Assembly: GCF_004766055.1 (NCBI RefSeq) | Contig: NZ_SPQR01000005.1 | Span: 1 to 64,000 of the forward strand | Source: Desulfosporosinus sp. Sb-LF | GTDB lineage: Bacteria > Bacillota > Desulfitobacteriia > Desulfitobacteriales > Desulfitobacteriaceae | DNA length: 64,000 bases | Direction of reading: 5' to 3' | Notes under the pieces: model-generated | What the model saw: the letters and a program-made list of their open reading frames with translations, nothing else | Database searches by the model: none | What the model was told of the DNA's origin: nothing | Made by a program: the position numbers and the translations under genes | Shown: positions 42,400-52,153 of the stretch, one piece after another | Layout: each line of letters begins with the position of its first letter | Numbering within the stretch: position 1 is the first letter of the stretch

Positions 42400-42460
42400 A
42401 GCGACAACCATTCGATTGGGGTACGAATTAAGTTCGTATCCCAATCGAATGGTTGTCGCT
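42400..42460. terminator. 28-bp hairpin after the serine recombinase gene
   Basis: 42400-42427 and 42433-42460 are inverted repeats with one G-T type mismatch; the stem starts AGCGACAACCATTCGATTGG. An A-rich tract precedes it. It is far longer than needed for a terminator, and may serve leftward and rightward transcription or mark the element end. Confidence 0.65.
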
Positions 42461-42625
42461 GTGTTTACGCAATATGAAAGTGAGGCTGCCAATGGGCATT
42501 TATATTTACAGTGCGATATTATCGTTTACAATATAGCGATGGACGGCGGGTGCTTTCGTTTTATTCACTTGTCGTCGATGATTGAAGTGCTTCCCAAATT
42601 CTTCGGAAGGTTATGCACAGTACAT

Positions 42626-43336
42626 CTAATCAACACATGCTTTGACAAAGCCACTCAACAAAGCCTGGCTATGCACTTCCGTCTCCATCATACTCTCCGG
42701 GTGCCATTGAACCCCTAGACAAAACTTTGCGTTGGACTTTTCGATTCCTTCAATGATCCCATCGGAAGCAAACGCACATTGAATAAATTCTGGCGGGATT
42801 TCTGATACAGCTTGATGATGTAGGCTGTTGACTCCAATTTTCGTCTTATTAAAAAGATGATAGAGAATCGATTCCTCTGAGATCGTCACATCATGCCAAG
42901 CGTATTGTCGTGGGGCGGTTTGGCTATGTTGCATTGAGCTAGGATACTGACTAGGAATGTCCTGATAAATTCTTCCCCCAGCTGCCACCGCCAAAACCTG
43001 AATACCACGGCAAATTCCCAGAAGGGGGAGATTCTTCTCCAAGGCTAGCTGAGTCAATAAGATTTCGCTGAAATCCCGTTCGGGAAAACATTCGCCAATT
43101 CCGATGTGAGGAACCTCTTTTAGATATAGGGGAGAAATATCCCCTCCGCCCGTTAAAAGCAAGCCATGTACGAGGTTCAAAACGTCAGTCGCCTCTTCTA
43201 GTGTCTGGACGGGTGGAACGATCAAAGGTATCCCACCCATTTTTCGAATGCTTTCTACATAATAATGCCTTGGAAATGTCTTTAGTTCTTCTGTACAATG
43301 AGCCGCTGTAATACCAATCACAGGTTTTTTTAACAT
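42626..43336 (-). CDS. Class I glutamine amidotransferase, PuuD/C26 type
   Basis: 236 residues with the triad of gamma-glutamyl hydrolases: Cys in LLGICRGIQVLAVA, His and Glu in GVQWHPES, plus LLTGGGDISPLY. It hydrolyses gamma-glutamyl amides such as gamma-glutamyl-GABA in PuuD; the natural substrate here is unknown. ATG at 43336 with GAAGGGGACGG upstream. It is the first housekeeping gene to the right of the mobile region. Confidence 0.85.
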   Translation of the reverse strand: MLKKPVIGITAAHCTEELKTFPRHYYVESIRKMGGIPLIVPPVQTLEEATDVLNLVHGLLLTGGGDISPLYLKEVPHIGIGECFPERDFSEILLTQLALEKNLPLLGICRGIQVLAVAAGGRIYQDIPSQYPSSMQHSQTAPRQYAWHDVTISEESILYHLFNKTKIGVNSLHHQAVSEIPPEFIQCAFASDGIIEGIEKSNAKFCLGVQWHPESMMETEVHSQALLSGFVKACVD

Positions 43337-43416
43337 CCGTCCCCTTCTCCCCTCTCAACACAAAAACAGCGTCGGTTTTGCGCCGCAACGCTGTCTCTCT
43401 TGACTGAAGCTATATA

Positions 43417-43767
43417 TTAAATATCCGCAAGTCCTAAACTAATTTCAATGGCTTGGTCAACCCTTAGCATCACTTCTTCATCCAAAACAGCTACCTTTTC
43501 CTTAAGACGACTTTTATCAATCGTCCGAATCTGCTCCGTGAGTATGACGGAATCCCGTTCCAAGCCGCTTCGTTTAGATCTTACTTCGACGTGAGTAGGT
43601 AATTTAGCTTTTGCAATCTGTGAAGTGATCGCGGCAATTATTGTCGTCGGACTGAATTGGTTCCCTATGTCGTTTTGAATCACAAGGACAGGACGAGTCC
43701 CTCCCTGCTCTGAGCCGACAACGGGGTTAAGCTCTGCGTAGTAGATTTCCCCGCGTTTTATGATCAT
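43417..43767 (-). CDS. mazF: MazF/EndoA endoribonuclease toxin
   Basis: 116 residues, exactly the usual size: [35 protein letters not shown], and [16 protein letters not shown]. It cuts mRNA at short sites when not bound by its antitoxin. The ATG at 43767 overlaps the antitoxin stop codon (ATGA), hence this start. In Bacillus and many relatives this pair follows alr; here alr is 13.6 kb away. Confidence 0.9.
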   Translation of the reverse strand: MIIKRGEIYYAELNPVVGSEQGGTRPVLVIQNDIGNQFSPTTIIAAITSQIAKAKLPTHVEVRSKRSGLERDSVILTEQIRTIDKSRLKEKVAVLDEEVMLRVDQAIEISLGLADI

Positions 43768-44042
43768 CGCCGACACTCCACCATCGTTTCTTCATAATAC
43801 TCTAATACTTCTTGTTCCGTTGAAAACAACTCCTTGGCTATTGACAAATTCAGCTGCGCCATTTCTTGGTATCCTTTGCGCATCTGCTCGTGGATTCCTT
43901 TCTTTCTGCGTTCGTGAAGGATACTGTTCAGCGCTTCTCGAATAAATTCGCTACGATTCCGCTTCTCTACAGTAACAATGCCATCCACTTCTGCAAGCAA
44001 GCTCTCCGGCAAACTGATCATAATCCGTTTACTTTCTGCCAC
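43764..44042 (-). CDS. mazE: MazE/EndoAI-type antitoxin (ribbon-helix-helix)
   Basis: About 92 residues from GTG at 44042 (GGGGGTG six bases upstream). An RHH fold reads [19 protein letters not shown] with [19 protein letters not shown]. The tail [25 protein letters not shown] is the toxin-binding part. It represses its own operon and neutralises MazF. An in-frame start at 44060 is possible but lacks a site. Confidence 0.85.
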   Translation of the reverse strand: MAESKRIMISLPESLLAEVDGIVTVEKRNRSEFIREALNSILHERRKKGIHEQMRKGYQEMAQLNLSIAKELFSTEQEVLEYYEETMVECRR

Positions 44043-44229
44043 ATTAGCACCCCCAGTCATTTAGCCGAAGCTATACTCTATTATAGACAGTAAAGCAAAA
44101 AAGTGTCAACGAACTAGAAAGGTAAATGAGCCCAAACCCCCTGAAAATAAGGCTATTTAGCCATGTAAATTATGGAAGGTAGTAAATTTCAAGATAATCT
44201 TACGATTAAATCGTTCATTGATGATAGTA

Positions 44230-44259
44230 TAACAGTATATCACGCTTGATATACTGTTA
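44230..44259. terminator. Hairpin between GatD and MazE genes
   Basis: TAACAGTATATCA and TGATATACTGTTA pair perfectly around CGCT, with TTTTG after it on the plus strand. Leftward transcription from the MurT-GatD operon meets it 58 bases after the stop. Confidence 0.6.
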
Positions 44260-44317
44260 TTTTGCACAAGTCAGAAAGTATTTTAAGCAGGTCGTCTAAG
44301 CCAATATCGAATTGTCT

Positions 44318-45064
44318 TTAAGCGTGTTTCAGTAGCCTTTTAACCATGGCCTCATGCGCTAATTCTTCCAAGTGATCGTCAAGTTTAGGTAAACAAGTGT
44401 CAGATCCGCGCCTTTTCATAGCCAATTCCAACAACAAATCGGCAAAGTGTGGATTCTTCGGGAGAAGTGGGCCGTGTAAATACGTTCCAAAGACATTCCT
44501 GAACCGCACCCCTTCCTGATGATCATCTCCATTATTTCCCTGACCAAAGAGGACTTTACCCAAAGGCATAACCCCTTTACCTAAATAAGTTTTGCCTGAG
44601 TGATTCTCGAACCCAACCAATGTCCGAAATTTAGCGGCACTTAAGACTTTTTCATCAAGCTCCACAACCACATTTCCGATTAAACGCTTCGTACCGGCGA
44701 TCGTCCAAATATCTAAGATACCCAACCCTTGAATTTTTTCTCCACCTGCCATTTGATAGTATTTTCCTAACATTTGATAGCCACCACAAATAGAAAGCAC
44801 CACAAGGCCTTGCTCTATGGCACTTCGGAGGTCACTTTCCCGACGCATCAGGTCTTGGACAAGAATTCCTTGTTCACGGTCCGACCCTCCGCCAATAAAT
44901 AGAATGTCCATTCCCATAAAATCCAAGTCGTCACCTAGCGAGGCTTGTTGAATCACTGGTTCAATCCCACGCCAACGACAACGGGCTGCCAATGCCATAA
45001 TATTACCCCGATCTCCATAGAGATCGAGCAAATCCGGATACAGATGGCAAATAGTCAGTTTCAC
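44318..45064 (-). CDS. gatD: GatD, lipid II amidotransferase glutaminase subunit
   Basis: 248 residues, CobB/CobQ-like class I amidotransferase: FIGGGSDREQ, nucleophile Cys in VLSICGGYQMLG, and the C-terminal His in GTYLHGPLLPKNP. With MurT it amidates D-Glu of lipid II to D-isoGln using glutamine. Its ATG overlaps the murT stop (ATGA), so they are translationally coupled. Confidence 0.9.
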   Translation of the reverse strand: MKLTICHLYPDLLDLYGDRGNIMALAARCRWRGIEPVIQQASLGDDLDFMGMDILFIGGGSDREQGILVQDLMRRESDLRSAIEQGLVVLSICGGYQMLGKYYQMAGGEKIQGLGILDIWTIAGTKRLIGNVVVELDEKVLSAAKFRTLVGFENHSGKTYLGKGVMPLGKVLFGQGNNGDDHQEGVRFRNVFGTYLHGPLLPKNPHFADLLLELAMKRRGSDTCLPKLDDHLEELAHEAMVKRLLKHA

Positions 45065-46467
45065 GCGTTGGCCTCCTCTCCGCGGTCTTTTGCTTGGGAA
45101 GTGGATAATCCCGCACCATTTTGATGACGTTCTAAAATTTCGCGAAGTGGAAATAGTAAAGTATACGTGGGTAATATAAAAACAGCCGCTTCTTCAGCAC
45201 GATTCGCTTGCAAGCAATTAAGTGCTTCTGTCAAGCTATGTTCAAGGACAATCTTCTCTTCAGATACGCCTGCATATTTCAGCCTCAAAGCCATATCCTC
45301 AGCACGAAGTCCTGCACAAACTACCTGGTGTATGCGCTCCTCTTGCATTCCTAATCGTTCAAAATTGACATCCCAAAGCCAGGAAATATCTCGTCCATCC
45401 GCAGCCAAGTCATTGATTCCGATCAAAATCCGCAGGGGTTTTTCAAAGCCAAGCATTGTTTGAATGACTTGATCAAACCCTGTTGGGTTTTTCACCAGAG
45501 TTAAGGTGATCTCCCCCTCTGGTAAATAAAAACGCTCCATCCGTCCTGCTTGCGGAATAAACTCTCGCAATCCTTTTTGAATCGAAACTTCGTCTAGTCC
45601 CAGTTGACGAGCAGCCGTAAGAGCTGCTAACGCGTTATAAAGATTATAATACCCTTGCAAAGCCAGTGCAAACGGAGTTACGCCCACCTGAAACAGAAGC
45701 AGCCCCTCCTCAGGTCGGATATTCTCAGCCAATATTTCAGGCTTAGGCCGATGAAATCCACAGCCTAAACAATTAAAAACTCCTAATTGGCCATAATGAA
45801 AAAGCGTATAGTCAAGAGCAGTTCCACAGATTGGGCAAAATCTTGCTTCCCTAGTTTCCTGGCTCTCACTTCGGCTATCTGGGGTACGTTCCACCCCATA
45901 ATATAAGGCCTCAGCATGATCCTTGCCAAACTGGGCTACCAAGGGATCATCAGCATTTAACACGAGAACGGATTCTTTAGGCAAAGATTCTCTCACCAGA
46001 CGAACCGTTGTATCGAGCTCACCATAACGATCGAGTTGATCTCGAAAGAAATTAGTGATAATCGCTAAATCAGGAGACACTTGCCTACAAAGTTTAGGTA
46101 CCGTCGCTTCATCGACTTCCAATAAAGCCACACTAGCCTGAGAGGTTCCGTTCCAGCATGTGTTTTGGATCAAAGCACCAGTAATTCCGGTTACGAGGTT
46201 CGCACCGGCCTGGTTAAAGGCAAAGACTTTCCCAGCCTCACGCAAAATATTCGCGAGGAGATTGGCAGTTGTCGTCTTCCCATTGGTTCCAGTGACCATA
46301 ATAATCCCATCCGTATACGCCACACTTAAGTGCCGCATGATCTGGGGGTCAAGCCAGTTTGCTATTTTTCCGGGTAACGTCGTCCCATTTTTCCCAGCAA
46401 TCAATAACCCCATAGTAACTATCTTTCCAGCCCATAAGGCAACCCAAAAACGCCACGTTCGTTTCAT
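45061..46467 (-). CDS. murT: MurT, lipid II amidotransferase ligase subunit
   Basis: 468 residues, Mur-ligase-like. ATP loop VTGTNGKTTTANLLANIL, FFRDQLDRYGELD, and a four-Cys zinc ribbon inserted in the central domain (CPICGTALDYTLFHYGQ, then CLGCGF). The C-terminal DUF1727 part includes KNPTGFDQVI and ILIGINDLAADGRD. All are hallmarks of MurT. ATG at 46467 with AAAGGAGC upstream. Found in Gram-positive cell walls with amidated peptidoglycan. Confidence 0.9.
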   Translation of the reverse strand: MKRTWRFWVALWAGKIVTMGLLIAGKNGTTLPGKIANWLDPQIMRHLSVAYTDGIIMVTGTNGKTTTANLLANILREAGKVFAFNQAGANLVTGITGALIQNTCWNGTSQASVALLEVDEATVPKLCRQVSPDLAIITNFFRDQLDRYGELDTTVRLVRESLPKESVLVLNADDPLVAQFGKDHAEALYYGVERTPDSRSESQETREARFCPICGTALDYTLFHYGQLGVFNCLGCGFHRPKPEILAENIRPEEGLLLFQVGVTPFALALQGYYNLYNALAALTAARQLGLDEVSIQKGLREFIPQAGRMERFYLPEGEITLTLVKNPTGFDQVIQTMLGFEKPLRILIGINDLAADGRDISWLWDVNFERLGMQEERIHQVVCAGLRAEDMALRLKYAGVSEEKIVLEHSLTEALNCLQANRAEEAAVFILPTYTLLFPLREILERHQNGAGLSTSQAKDRGEEANA

Positions 46468-46654
46468 GTTAGCTCCTTTACTCGTAATCTCCTCAATTGT
46501 AGCACTCTCTCATTTGTATTATCAACCAAAAAAGGCTTGAAACAAACCTTTCTTATAAATTAATCTAAACCAAGTTGTTATCTTTGTTCTTTAAAGCTTC
46601 CTATTAATATAGCCCTGGGAGAGGTTCACCTTCTTATCTTCCTTTGTGAAATTA

Positions 46655-46689
46655 AAGCGACCGACAAAGAACTTACTTTGCGGTCGCTT
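46655..46689. terminator. Terminator upstream of murT, after the thioredoxin operon
   Basis: AAGCGACC (46655-46662) and GGTCGCTT (46682-46689), plus CAAAG/CTTTG inside, form a strong stem. It ends leftward transcription from the thioredoxin genes. The rest of 46468-46808 shows nothing else. Confidence 0.65.
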
Positions 46690-46808
46690 AAAACTACTAT
46701 ATATATGCGTGTTGCCTCGATTGCTATTCGGGGTTCAAAATACCAGCTCAAGAGTACTACCTTCGAACGTATTGCATCGACATTCCTTCTTGCTCTACAA
46801 GGAGTAGG

Positions 46809-48032
46809 CTAGCATAATTGAGATTTTAGTTTTTCTATATTCATGCTACAGTCCAGCCGTTTGATTTCTTCCCCTTTATCCAATACAACAACTGCGGGTA
46901 CCTTTTCTATTTCATATTTTCCAGCAAGATTCTTCTTTGTTGCCATATCAACTTTGAATAGTTTATATTCATCACCATTTTCACTAATGAGTCTTTCTAA
47001 TAAGGTGCTGAATTCCAAGCTTTCATTGACTAAGACATTGAAGAATAATAATAGTATCTTTTTATTATTTTGTAGAACATTTGAATTAAAATCATTGAGT
47101 TCTCCGATGTATCGCTCAGCAGCTACGGCTGCAGTCGCACCATCACCTGCTGCGGAGACAACTTGTCTTAAATATTTCACTCGATTGTCGCCGACCGCGT
47201 AGATCCCTTCAAGGTTCGTTTCCATAAGGTCATTGACGGGGATATACCCTCTCTTGTCCATTTCAAGTCCGCTTTCGTTTAGAAAATGGGTTGACGGAAT
47301 CATACCAACGAAGAAAAATACACCCTGACAGGTAAGTTCAGATGAACTGCCTGTTTTTAGATTCTTAATTTTTACCCCTTCTACATTTTCTTCCCCAAGA
47401 ACTTCTTCAATCGTTGAGTTCCATATAAACTCCATTTTTTCGTTATTAAATGCTCGTTCAGCGCTGACTTTATTACAGTCAAGAACTCCTTCATCATGCA
47501 AAACAATCACGGTTACTTTTCGAGCAAATTTGGTAATGAACATGCCTTCTTCGATGGCCTGGTCACCACTCCCAACAACGACAACATCTTCGCCTTCAAA
47601 GAACTCGGCATCGCAAGTCGCACAATAGGCCACGCCACTCCCCCGAAGTCTTTTTTCACCGGGGATATTCAGAAGCCTCGGCTCACTACCGCAGGCAACG
47701 ATAACGGCTTTGGCGGTAATTTCCTTTCCCTTTTTGGTCTTAATGATCTTCTCCTCTTGAGAAAAATCAACACTGAGAACCTCTTCTTTTAAAAATTCCA
47801 CTCCAAAACTCACTGCATGCTTATGGAAATCTTTCATAAGATCGGGCCCGCTCACTTGGATATATCCAGGATAATTGACTATTTCCCTAGTTGTATCCGC
47901 TAAACCACCGATCGTCCCTTTATTAATAACTAAGGTCCTAAGCTTAGCCCTACCACCATAAATGGCAGCAGAAAGCCCAGAAGGGCCACCCCCAATAATG
48001 ATCAAATCATAACTATTACCCACGTCTTCCAC
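46809..48032 (-). CDS. Thioredoxin reductase with degenerate thioredoxin-like tail
   Basis: 407 residues; ordinary TrxB has about 310. Residues 1-312 are a full reductase: FAD loop IIGGGPSGLSAA, active site CATC (137-140), NADPH region VVVGSGDQAIEEG, and GIYAVGDNR. Residues ~318-407 form a thioredoxin-like fold (ILLLFFNVLVNESLEFSTLL, EKVPAVVVLDKGEEI). Where CxxC would be it has VNES, so this tail is not redox-active in the usual way. It is next to a separate thioredoxin gene 16 bases upstream. The tail may bind the partner or a substrate. Confidence 0.8.
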   Translation of the reverse strand: MEDVGNSYDLIIIGGGPSGLSAAIYGGRAKLRTLVINKGTIGGLADTTREIVNYPGYIQVSGPDLMKDFHKHAVSFGVEFLKEEVLSVDFSQEEKIIKTKKGKEITAKAVIVACGSEPRLLNIPGEKRLRGSGVAYCATCDAEFFEGEDVVVVGSGDQAIEEGMFITKFARKVTVIVLHDEGVLDCNKVSAERAFNNEKMEFIWNSTIEEVLGEENVEGVKIKNLKTGSSSELTCQGVFFFVGMIPSTHFLNESGLEMDKRGYIPVNDLMETNLEGIYAVGDNRVKYLRQVVSAAGDGATAAVAAERYIGELNDFNSNVLQNNKKILLLFFNVLVNESLEFSTLLERLISENGDEYKLFKVDMATKKNLAGKYEIEKVPAVVVLDKGEEIKRLDCSMNIEKLKSQLC

Positions 48033-48048
48033 ATCCCTTTAAATTTGA

Positions 48049-48384
48049 TTATGCCCCAAGGACTTCTGCGATTTTCTCTTCGATGTTTTCCTCCTCAACT
48101 TTACCAGCGAGTTTTCCCTGATACTCGCCCTCATTGAAAAAGAGGGTCTGCGGAACGCCTTTTAATGAAAACCGTTTAAATAACTCCTGATCTTCTTCAA
48201 CATCCACATAATAAAAACCAAATTTACCTTCATATTGGAGTTGCAATTCTTCTAACATTGGAACGACTTCTTTACATACATGACAGGTTTTCTTAGAGAA
48301 GATCACCAAACAGGGATCACAATTATCATAGATAATTTCTTCGAAACGGTTAGAGTTCAATTGTTGCAAGGACATATTCTCCAC
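48049..48384 (-). CDS. Thioredoxin with CHVC active site
   Basis: 111 residues with a thioredoxin fold and active site CHVC (34-37) instead of CGPC, and the cis-Pro loop LKGVPQTLFF. A second CxxC (NCDPC, 22-25) lies ten residues before the active site, unusual for TrxA. It is probably reduced by the reductase encoded right after it. Atypical Trx/TrxR pairs like this are seen in anaerobic clostridia, often beside amino-acid reductases; none is visible here. Confidence 0.8.
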   Translation of the reverse strand: MENMSLQQLNSNRFEEIIYDNCDPCLVIFSKKTCHVCKEVVPMLEELQLQYEGKFGFYYVDVEEDQELFKRFSLKGVPQTLFFNEGEYQGKLAGKVEEENIEEKIAEVLGA

Positions 48385-48483
48385 TCCTTAAAATTAACAT
48401 TGTATTTAATCAACTATAAAATCATATATCAGCGTTTACACAGTCTTTTCGATGAAGTATGGTCGCTTTCTCTCATTTAAAAA

Positions 48484-48514
48484 GCAGCTATCAGAGTGCG
48501 CTTCTGATAGCTGC
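48484..48514 (-). terminator. Terminator of the phosphodiesterase gene
   Basis: GCAGCTATCAGA and TCTGATAGCTGC pair perfectly; on the minus strand TTTTTAAATG follows. It lies 17 bases past the stop of the leftward gene. Confidence 0.75.
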
Positions 48515-48530
48515 GCATATAACGCTTTGT

Positions 48531-50579
48531 TTAAATATCTTCAGAGAAAATTTGATAAATTGGAGCCCCTTCACACTGCGCAGGGTAACGCAAACCGAGC
48601 AATACCGAGACGGAAGGTGCAACATCAACTTGTCGGATCGTACGATCTGTTGTGAATCCAGACTTAATACCAGAACCTGCTGCTACAAAAATCGGCGAAA
48701 CGGATGTCTCGAAATATCCTTCTGACGTTGAAATACTATCACCATGCAATCGATTGTATCCTTCTTCAACTGAGAAGAAAATATCACCACATTCTGGTCC
48801 ATTAGCACCAATTAACACAGCATCTTTGTTTCTAAGGCAGATGCCGATCACACGTTTACCCGTCCTATCATCTCTGTAATTATATAAATCGGAGATGATT
48901 TGTTCTTCTAAATCATATTTATCGTTAGGATCCACGATACCATTTTTATCACGGCCTTTGAGATTGATATAAATATAGTTACTACGGATCTGTACGGCCC
49001 TTGTCTTTTCCCAATCGACTTCCCTTATGGAATTGCCATTTTCATCTTTTTTCATGACGGTATAACCCAGTTGTTCCATGACCTTTGTATTGAGACCACC
49101 ATACTCTCCAATAATAGGAGGCACGTTTTCTCCAACTATAAGACCATGATCACTAAGGACTAACACAGTCCAACCTTCATCTAATAAATGCATGAATTCG
49201 CCAAGATAATCATCTGTTTGGATATAAAACTTTTCGATAAACCCTTGATAGGTTTTTTCATCTGTGTGGTTCCATGGTTCTAGAGTTTTTCCAAGATGCC
49301 ATAACTGATGACCTGCACAGTCAATATTGTGGAGATGAGAAAATACGACTTCGTATCCTTTTTCCTTGATACAATAATTCATGCAATCAGCTTGCCATTG
49401 GTTGTATTGTACCCAAGATGGTTCAAAGATTTCGCGTACCAATTCAGCATCTTCTCCGCCGATTAAGCTAACCGGTGGAACTTCCCCAACATTTTCACGA
49501 ATATCTTTATAGAGAGATTTCTGATGCCATAATTGGTCATTCGAAATATCGAGAGCATTGCTAATCCAAAGTCTAACTATACTGCCTGCTGGATCAAGTT
49601 CTAAAATTTTCATAGAGCGGCATGCTGGCTTAGTGACTTCTTTCTTTGTAACATCATCGATGATACCTGATACCATTTTATCTTTTTCTAAGGTAACAAT
49701 CGGCACTTCAGCTTTCTTATTCTTATAAATAGCCACTCGATCATATTCGCCAGCTTCATTTTTTAGAATTAAAGCAGGGCGTCTCATGACACCACCCGAA
49801 GTTAGGATCGTGAATTCTTTAGCTCCCTCTGGAGCATTTGCCCAACCCGTAGCATCCTTGAGCGGAGAGTTTACAATATCATAAGCTACCTTACTACCAA
49901 TAACAACTTCTGTATCTTCATCATCCATAACGTAGGTGCGAATTTCGCCACCTTGACGAGCTGTATCGCCCCACCAAAGTTCCATCATTTCATCGTCAAC
50001 ATCAGCGTCTAAAGAATCTTCCAAATCGGTAATGATACAGCCAACACCCGCTGGTTTATCCACTCTCGGTGCATAACGCACATCTTTAATCTCGGGTTTA
50101 GCAACAATTACTTTTTCCCAGTCAAGTTGAGCAACGCCCATATTCACAGAACCTGGTTGCGTGCCATCGACAACGCTCAGATTTTCGCTATGAGAGGTTG
50201 GGGGCCAAGAACTCCCAGGCCAATGCCAAACAAGTGTCTTCAGGCCAGCTTCAGAGGTGATATTCCAAATTTGTTCTGCGGTGCAATTACGAGAGTCCAT
50301 ATTGTAAACAACTGCATCCAGACTTTCCGGCGATTGTCTCCAATAACACGTAATGCCATGGGTTCCTGGATAAGCACCTGTAGCAAGTGTCGTCCAGCAA
50401 GGCGGTGTAATCGTAGGAATTGCCCCGAGTAGATGCAAGTCTTCTCTAGCCGATCCTCGTTCAATAAATTTCTGTAAGTTAGGCATTTTCCCTTCGGCCA
50501 AGAATTTTTTAGTAATTCTTGGATCCATCCCATCGACACCTAATACTAATAATTTATTAGTTAGTGCTGTTCTCTTCAT
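48531..50579 (-). CDS. Alkaline-phosphatase-superfamily phosphodiesterase
   Basis: 682 residues of the nucleotide pyrophosphatase/phosphodiesterase type: metal site LVLGVDGMDP at the N-terminus, nucleophile Thr in TITPPCWTTLATGAYPGTHGI, HLHNIDCAGHQLWH, and VLSDHGL near residue 500. No signal peptide, so it is probably cytoplasmic. The substrate could be a phosphodiester or other phospho compound. It lies 197 bases after an MFS transporter gene read in the same direction, perhaps processing what that transporter imports. Confidence 0.75.
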   Translation of the reverse strand: MKRTALTNKLLVLGVDGMDPRITKKFLAEGKMPNLQKFIERGSAREDLHLLGAIPTITPPCWTTLATGAYPGTHGITCYWRQSPESLDAVVYNMDSRNCTAEQIWNITSEAGLKTLVWHWPGSSWPPTSHSENLSVVDGTQPGSVNMGVAQLDWEKVIVAKPEIKDVRYAPRVDKPAGVGCIITDLEDSLDADVDDEMMELWWGDTARQGGEIRTYVMDDEDTEVVIGSKVAYDIVNSPLKDATGWANAPEGAKEFTILTSGGVMRRPALILKNEAGEYDRVAIYKNKKAEVPIVTLEKDKMVSGIIDDVTKKEVTKPACRSMKILELDPAGSIVRLWISNALDISNDQLWHQKSLYKDIRENVGEVPPVSLIGGEDAELVREIFEPSWVQYNQWQADCMNYCIKEKGYEVVFSHLHNIDCAGHQLWHLGKTLEPWNHTDEKTYQGFIEKFYIQTDDYLGEFMHLLDEGWTVLVLSDHGLIVGENVPPIIGEYGGLNTKVMEQLGYTVMKKDENGNSIREVDWEKTRAVQIRSNYIYINLKGRDKNGIVDPNDKYDLEEQIISDLYNYRDDRTGKRVIGICLRNKDAVLIGANGPECGDIFFSVEEGYNRLHGDSISTSEGYFETSVSPIFVAAGSGIKSGFTTDRTIRQVDVAPSVSVLLGLRYPAQCEGAPIYQIFSEDI

Positions 50580-50686
50580 AATACTTATCTCCTCTTATTA
50601 TGAATTTTTTCGTTTTAGGTTATTTAAATCCTCCGATCTATAAAGGAGGAAATCTGTCTAAGTTAATTTCAAGATCCCTTAATCCC

Positions 50687-50723
50687 TTAGTATGAGGGGA
50701 AGTTTCACGGCCCCTCATACTAA
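50687..50723 (-). terminator. Hairpin between the MFS and phosphodiesterase genes
   Basis: TTAGTATGAGGGG and CCCCTCATACTAA pair perfectly around 11 bases, 53 bases past the MFS stop. Read-through or a second promoter would be needed for co-expression with the phosphodiesterase. Confidence 0.7.
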
Positions 50724-50776
50724 TTTCAGCAACGTTCCTTCCGGAACCAGACACGAACATTTAAGAAAAGATAGTA

Positions 50777-52153
50777 TTAAGCGATTTCATCCAGCGATCG
50801 ACCAGCAGTCTTCTCGCCCCAGATTCCAGTAACAACAGCAGTCAGTAAGAACATAGCACCAATAATGAAGAATAAGATTGTGTATCCAAAACTCTTGTAG
50901 ATCATTGGAACTACGATCATGGCACCGGCAGTTAGAAGCCGACCAGTACTGTAGATAAAACCTGTCCCACTGTTTCGAATATGTGTGGGATAAGATTCTG
51001 CCAAGTAAGACCACATAACAACGAAAACGCCATCCATGAGCACCCTGATAACAAACCCAATCCCTACGATGAGCATTGGGATCTTAAGAGTACCAAAGGC
51101 AATAGTCATAACACCAACTAGCACACTGTATATAACGATGGGGATCTTTCTACCGCCTTTATCAGTTACGGTAGCAGCTAGATAGTTACCGATAGGACTT
51201 CCAAAGGATACTAGAGCTGACATCCACAGAGCATCTTCCAATGTGAAACCAAATTCATTCAATAAGGTAGGCATCCAAGCGAAGAACATAAAGTAACCAA
51301 CGGTAATACAGCAAACCATGGTAATTAACACACTGGTTTTCCGAGCATATTTTTGACTAAATATCTCTTTTAATGCTACTATGGTTCCTGCGTCTTTTTT
51401 GACAACGGCACCTTCTACAGGGATGCTCGCTTCATTTTTAATGTCAACTTTGACGTCTGGCATAAATCTCTGAATTACGACTTCTGCCTCTGCATATCGA
51501 CCCTTGGAGATAAGCCAACGTGGAGATTCTTTTAACCAACCTAAGGCCAAGGCAAAGATAATAAAACCTGTTCCACCGATGAAGAAAATAGTTCTCCAAC
51601 CATCTGGACTACTTGGTACAATTCGTTCAGCAACTTGCCCAATTAACGGTACACTGAGCAATCCTGTTGCCAGAGATATTGCTTGCCATTTTCCTCTTGA
51701 AGCAGCTGGTAATATTTCTGTGATATAGACCATTGCCACAACAACCATGGATAAAATACCAAAACCAGTCAAGGTTCTAAAGACTAAGAATAATTCCTTA
51801 TTAGGAGCCACGCCGTTTAATACCGAAAATGTTGAGAAAAAAGCGACCGAAAACAAAAATGCTTTTCTTCTGCCAATAACGTCAGATAGCCACCCACCGA
51901 ACCAACATCCAAACAACATACCTACGAAAGTACAAGAGTTAACCACGCCGATCCACTCCATTGAAACACCCCAGTGTTTAGTAAGAGCGGGAGCAACGAA
52001 AGAAAACGTAAATAAATCCATTTGGTCAAAAGCATAAGCTAAGGCTAAGATAATCAAAAACTTATAATGTTCCATACACATACGGGCTTCATCAAGGTAA
52101 CGTCTCTTTCCAGGAGTGTTGACTACTGGATCCACACTTGCCGCTACTGCCAT
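50777..52153 (-). CDS. MFS transporter (sugar/aromatic-acid symporter type)
   Basis: 458 residues with 12 predicted helices and the MFS loop motif GGWLSDVIGRRKAFL after helix 2, repeated as VTDKGGRKIPIVIYS in the second half. PESPRW-like KESPRWLISKGRY after helix 6 places it near the sugar porter/AAHS families. The substrate is unknown. It diverges from a LysR-type gene 400 bases away, the usual layout for a regulated uptake system. Confidence 0.8.
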   Translation of the reverse strand: MAVAASVDPVVNTPGKRRYLDEARMCMEHYKFLIILALAYAFDQMDLFTFSFVAPALTKHWGVSMEWIGVVNSCTFVGMLFGCWFGGWLSDVIGRRKAFLFSVAFFSTFSVLNGVAPNKELFLVFRTLTGFGILSMVVVAMVYITEILPAASRGKWQAISLATGLLSVPLIGQVAERIVPSSPDGWRTIFFIGGTGFIIFALALGWLKESPRWLISKGRYAEAEVVIQRFMPDVKVDIKNEASIPVEGAVVKKDAGTIVALKEIFSQKYARKTSVLITMVCCITVGYFMFFAWMPTLLNEFGFTLEDALWMSALVSFGSPIGNYLAATVTDKGGRKIPIVIYSVLVGVMTIAFGTLKIPMLIVGIGFVIRVLMDGVFVVMWSYLAESYPTHIRNSGTGFIYSTGRLLTAGAMIVVPMIYKSFGYTILFFIIGAMFLLTAVVTGIWGEKTAGRSLDEIA

